Below, piece after piece: positions 20,201 to 24,183 of a stretch of 24,183 bases of DNA. Each line of letters begins with the position of its first letter. Position 1 is the stretch's first letter. The position numbers were made by a program, and so were the translations under genes. This stretch comes from Conidiobolus incongruus B7586 (Eukaryota; Entomophthoromycota; Entomophthoromycetes; Entomophthorales; Conidiobolaceae): contig JNEM01009630.1 of assembly GCA_000697335.1 (NCBI GenBank), positions 1-24,183 of the forward strand, given 5' to 3'. Under the pieces are notes generated by a model. That model was not told the DNA's origin. It was given only the letters and a program-made list of their open reading frames with translations, and made no database searches.

Positions 20201-20554
20201 TAATAATTAATTTTCAATGATTTTTCCAAATCAGAAATTCTAAATATGGTTTTACCATCTATTAATACAATTTGGAATAGAATATGATTAAATATAATAA
20301 CTTTAAGAGTAAGAAAGTCGATATTAATATTCATTACAAAATATACATTATTTATCAAAATGATTATTTTGTCTTTGAAGCTATATTCTATCTATTGTAG
20401 AAAAATATTGATGAATATTGAACCAATATGAGAATTTTACCGTACTCAAAAAAGGTAATAGCTTATTTTAAGCCACTAATATATTTCAATCGATAAACTC
20501 AATTTATACAATATCATAAAACTAAATGTTAATTTTAATAAAAAAATTGTGAAT
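17261..20554. other. AT desert
   Basis: About 3.3 kb with no supportable gene. Short open frames at 18529-18714 and 20146-20358 have chance-like composition. Slightly GC-richer spots near 18880-19140 and 19310-19450 contain short protein-like stretches broken by stops, but nothing I can name. Confidence 0.45.
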
Positions 20555-20558
20555 GTAT
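20555..20558. repeat. Target-site duplication, left copy (GTAT)
   Basis: GTAT directly abutting the LTR that starts TGCAAGG; the same four bases follow the other end at 20893-20896. A five-base reading (GTATT) is also possible. Confidence 0.65.
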
Positions 20559-20892
20559 TGCAAGGCTTCTGGAAAGTAGTCTTGCGATAAAGATCACGTG
20601 AGCTCGATGAAACGGGCCAAAGAAGGCTAACTAGATACTTTAGAGGAGTTTTATTAAAATAGCAAGATCTAGGGCTTGGCCCTGATCGAAGTGATCCCCC
20701 AGCAAATATCTGTCCAGTGACTATTTTATAGTGTGGTTGATCCTTGGCCAATGTGTTGAGGCTCCAGCTTCTGCTATAGTCTGGAATTTTCCATTGTGCA
20801 AGGGTTGTTCCTGATATTTGTGAGTGGATTACATCTGGAATCTTGACGGACGGTTAAAATTGAAAGGCGAGCGGACCTCCCGATCCGCGACA
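20559..20892 (-). mobile_element. Solo LTR of an LTR retrotransposon
   Basis: A 334-bp GC-rich block with abrupt edges in AT desert. On the minus strand it begins TGTCGCGGATCGGG and ends CCTTGCA, the TG...CA ends of a long terminal repeat, and it is flanked by matching GTAT target-site duplications. A TATA box (TATAAAATA, 20722-20730) and an AATAAA (20650-20655) lie in the order expected for the promoter and polyadenylation parts of an LTR read on the minus strand. No internal region or second LTR is present, so it is a fossil left by LTR-LTR recombination. The intact duplication and unchanged base composition suggest a fairly recent insertion. The family (Ty3/Gypsy or Ty1/Copia) cannot be decided from an LTR alone. 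Confidence 0.75.
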
Positions 20893-20896
20893 GTAT
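20893..20896. repeat. Target-site duplication, right copy (GTAT)
   Basis: Matches the left copy at 20555-20558 and abuts the other end of the LTR. Confidence 0.65.
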
Positions 20897-21246
20897 TTAA
20901 AATAATATAACTGAAGATTTATATATATTCATCATAGGTTAATCCATAATTTATAGAATATAGTTGCTATAATATTTATATTTTGTAAAATTTTGTTAAT
21001 ATAAAAGTTGATCAATGAAAATAAATTGGGAATAACTTGTATTTCAAGTAGTGTCATTATTATTTAATTGTATCAACTCATTTTTTGCAAACAAATGTCT
21101 ATATTATCAAAGATTTATTAAAATTGAAACCAATTAAGAAGTTTGAGTACTTGGAGCCTATTTTTTAAATAATTAGATTTTTTTATTAATGACAAGTTAA
21201 ATACAAAGTTTAAAGGTATAATAAATAATTTTATTTGTTTTATTTA
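20897..21246. other. AT-rich intergenic DNA
   Basis: 350 bases between the solo LTR and the dead protease copy. Nothing recognisable beyond AT-rich sequence. Confidence 0.6.
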
Positions 21247-22004
21247 AATTTTTGGGTTAATAGTATTTGGTTTAATCCATAAGCCATAATTGAAAATAGG
21301 AGTGTAGACGACAGTAAGAGTAAATCTAGCACGTCCAACCCCCCAAGGGGTGGCACGAACCAAAATTTGATTGCCATTTTTGGTTGTGAATAAAAGAGAC
21401 TTCAAGGGTTGTCTTGGCAGTTACCTTGTTTACCTTCGATCAAACCAGCGTAAATTTGGGTTTCGTAATTAACATCGTAATTGATTTTAGCATAGATAAC
21501 AGTGCATAATCCTTATTGGAAAACATATAATTTGACTTCGAGAAACTCCTTGGTGGCAACGCCGGATGAAGTTTTGCTCGAATCAGTAGCAATCAAGCGA
21601 GTACCAGGATCAAAGCAGAGTTTGCCATTGTCAATAACCTGATTGTTACGCTCACCCTTGAGATCATTAATCCTCGAAACTATAATGTCGTTGACATTGG
21701 TAGTATCGTTATACTTGAGACGACTAATCCTTTTGACAACTTAAAAAGTAGCTGCTTTTCCTTAGTTTGATTTGTCCAAGTCGTGGGGATGAAACTACCG
21801 CTCAATCGGAGTCTTTACCAATGTTACAGAGAGTAGCAGTAGTAATAGTATTACCATTTTACAAGGAGTAACCACAGCTATGTTTACCTTTTCAATAGAG
21901 AGAGAACATAGAAAGGTATTTCAAAGGAGGATTGACTTCATAACCTCTGAAAATTCTAGTAGGAAGAACCTAGATCGCTGTACTGGAATCAAAATCAAAA
22001 TTCG
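21247..22004 (-). pseudogene. Dead paralogue of the second trypsin-like protease
   Basis: Collinear over its whole length with the intact gene at 16112-16879, with the same strand and strong nucleotide similarity. The start codon is gone. The TAAHC histidine codon now reads Leu. The GDSGGP box is destroyed, so the catalytic serine is lost, while the NDI aspartate remains. Several stops are present, some fitting CAA to TAA, and a small insertion lies near the serine box. The R-IVGG activation site reads as a degraded version. About 120 bases of 5' flank, including the position of the TATA box, also align with the functional gene, so the duplication carried its promoter. It retains GC-rich coding composition, which suggests death more recent than that of the mariners. 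Not expected to make enzyme. Confidence 0.92.
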
Positions 22005-24183
22005 AAATCGCTATTTCGAATTTTATATAGTACACTGTCATTTATCAATGCATATCACATTTTTACATCATCTGAAATGATGACTACATTACGTTGAAAA
22101 TATGATCAAAGTATCAAGACAGCCTCAGTATACTATATATTCTCATCCTTCCTACCTTTAAACTCAATTTCGATTAATAACGAAAAATGTAATAATTTTC
22201 AGATATTGTATTTCCAAGTACATTAAAGTTAATAAATATATTTTTTATAATTCTCATTCTGGCTATGAATTTTTCATCTGATAATTCAATTATTTCAACT
22301 GTAATAATCTTTATTCAATAACAATCAAATTATTAACTAATAGACAGTTTGAAAAATTTTAATAGATATTTAATTCGAAAATTGCATTGTAGCATATCTT
22401 TTAATATTATCTTAGAGAGAAAAAATTATATCAATTAATATATTATAATACTATTTATGTTTTTTTTCTATACTTTAAATCTCTATCAACTAATTACCAA
22501 TTCAAAAGAATATTCAATAAATATATTATCATGTTATATAACTTCTTTTAGTTGACTAACCAATAATTTTCCAAGTTGACCTATCATTAACTCACTTATA
22601 AATTATAATTCAAAAATAAACAAAATTATATAGCCATCAACTTTGTGATATTATTTACAGTGCCTGTAGCCTGGAAAAGTCAGAATAAATATGTAATCTC
22701 CAAATATATTTCAAAAATCTATTTTCTAGTTTTCTCTCAGTAATTATTTGAGTTATCTTTTATAGAGATGAAAAGCTTAACACAAATTTTTGAAATTTCA
22801 AATATTCTGCTATTATACAATGATTCGAAGTATAGGTTCACTAATTTTGAATCTTTTATTAAAATAAAAAAGTGGGAGAAAAATCTTATCATTTAAATAA
22901 TATTTTCCTTGATTTTTAGTATATAGATTTATTTTTATATTAAAAATTTAATTTAATTTAATTTCTTATAATTTAAATTTTAAAATTTATATAAAATTTA
23001 TTTCCTCAAATAAATATCTTAATAATCAATCATAGGTATAGGGATTCAAATTTGATATTTGTAATAGGCTAGATAATAAAGACCAGCTTTTATTAATAAG
23101 CAAACCTTTGATCTTTTTTATTATATTTATCCTAGTTATACAAAATCAGGAATTTAATTAAATATATTTATATTAATTAATGATATTTATTTTAAAGATT
23201 CAAAATCTATTATAAAATAAAGTTATATTTTTGTTAGCTTTAATCAATGTTATTTGATATTATTAATATTTATTTTCAATAATAAAATTTATTTTTCTTT
23301 ATAATATATTTTGCTATAATATTTTTGTTAATGATTGTCATCTTTAACCCTAATATACTTTATTTATTAATAATTGATTATATATTAGAAATAACCATTA
23401 ATATATTTTATTAAATGTTTAAACGTAGTTGGACAATTACTTAATAATTATACCTCTGATATATAGTTTATGAATTATTTGGTCTTAGTTAAAATATAAG
23501 ATATTATACTTTTCTTTGTTTTATTATGTTCAAATTCTATTTGAAATTTCAATAGAAGTGTATTTTGTCTTAATAATTTTAATTTTCAAAATATTTTATT
23601 GATTATTTATTATTTTAAAATGACTTGATCGAGGAAAGTCCTTTATTTCAGCGATTTTAGGATTTAATAAATTGAGCTATTTTATAATATTAAGTTTGTA
23701 AAGATTTTATTATACTATTTGCTACCTTGTTTTTTTGCTAATATTATATACACAATATATTGCATTGTGTAATATATATATCAATGATATATTCTCAATT
23801 TTCATAATATTTAAAATTATTTAATCTGTATTTTTATTAATAACTAATGTATTTTAATCTTTAATAAAAAATTATTCTTATAAAGTATTAATATTAAAAT
23901 AGTGAATCATTCAAAAATATGGTAAAAATATAATATAGTGATGTTATATAGATATTTAAACTTGCGAATATTTGATATAATAAAATATAGATTTATTGAC
24001 TTAATATATATATATATATTAATTTAATGTACTTTGTAATATAAGCTATATTATTGAAATTATTATCAAAATTAAAATTATTTCTATAATATTGTTACAT
24101 ACTTTTTAGATTTCAATGAGATTTAATAATATCATCTTAATCTAAATAATATATTTTAGTTAATATTACCTTATAATAGTTAT
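22005..24183. other. Decayed promoter flank, then AT desert
   Basis: The first 120 bases align with the 5' flank of the intact protease (16880-17025). Beyond that about 2 kb of low-complexity AT follows, with no gene, RNA or mobile element that I can support. Confidence 0.55.

Noticed and set aside
20476-20751. 91-codon minus-strand frame
   Set aside because: It starts at TTG, lies mostly inside the solo LTR and runs out into AT-rich flank; the TATA box, poly(A) signal and target duplications explain the block better.
21880-22080. 66-codon plus-strand ORF over the start of the dead protease
   Set aside because: Antisense to sequence that aligns collinearly with the live protease and its promoter; the intact gene also has a matching antisense shadow at 16652-16873.
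1-24183. tRNA, rRNA, snRNA or CRISPR features
   Set aside because: Scanned by eye for B-box (GGTTCGA-type) motifs, snRNA core sequences and regularly spaced direct repeats; none found.

Overview
This is a very AT-rich eukaryotic window (intergenic DNA roughly 20% G+C by eye) in which coding sequence stands out as GC-richer islands. Long AT deserts, short introns (49 bp in one gene, a proposed 43 bp in another), a duplicated trypsin-like protease family, a mitochondrial 3-hydroxyisobutyrate dehydrogenase and an SRRM2/Cwc21-type splicing factor suggest a fungus. An early-diverging, possibly entomophthoralean (Conidiobolus-like) lineage fits best, but that placement is inference and no rRNA or marker gene is present.

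Layout. 1-1.6 kb: a trypsin-like serine protease (+). 1.6-4.8 kb: AT desert with two decayed coding fragments. 4.9-5.5 kb: a secreted His/Asn/Gly-rich tandem-repeat protein (+). 5.5-7.8 kb: desert. 7.8-9.3 kb: SRRM2/Cwc21-like RS protein (+), convergent with HIBADH (9.66-10.73 kb, -). The first exon of HIBADH, carrying the mitochondrial presequence, lies behind a 49-bp intron. 10.9-11.1 kb: a tiny divergent two-exon candidate gene resembling BRK1/HSPC300, whose frame is broken by one base at a T run. 11.6-11.9 kb: an unrecognised decayed reading frame (-). 12.1-14.15 kb: relics of two different mariner transposons in opposite orientations. 16.1-16.9 kb: a second trypsin-like protease (-), with a decayed coding fragment behind its promoter. 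20.56-20.89 kb: a solo LTR with target-site duplication. 21.25-22.0 kb: a dead paralogue of the second protease with its decayed promoter. The rest to 24.18 kb is AT desert.

The intact genes show no shared pathway: two proteases and the repeat protein would act outside the cell if secreted, HIBADH in mitochondrial valine catabolism, and the RS protein in the spliceosome. The theme is genome decay. The dead protease, both mariners and several unidentified frames carry many stops, and where an ancestral codon can be judged (Trp, Gln) the stops fit G-to-A/C-to-T change. In mariner 1 stops far outnumber indels. This suggests strong AT-ward substitution or an RIP-like process. The clearest items for follow-up are the BRK1-like gene, the protease zymogens without a visible signal peptide, the repeat protein and the unidentified decayed frames.
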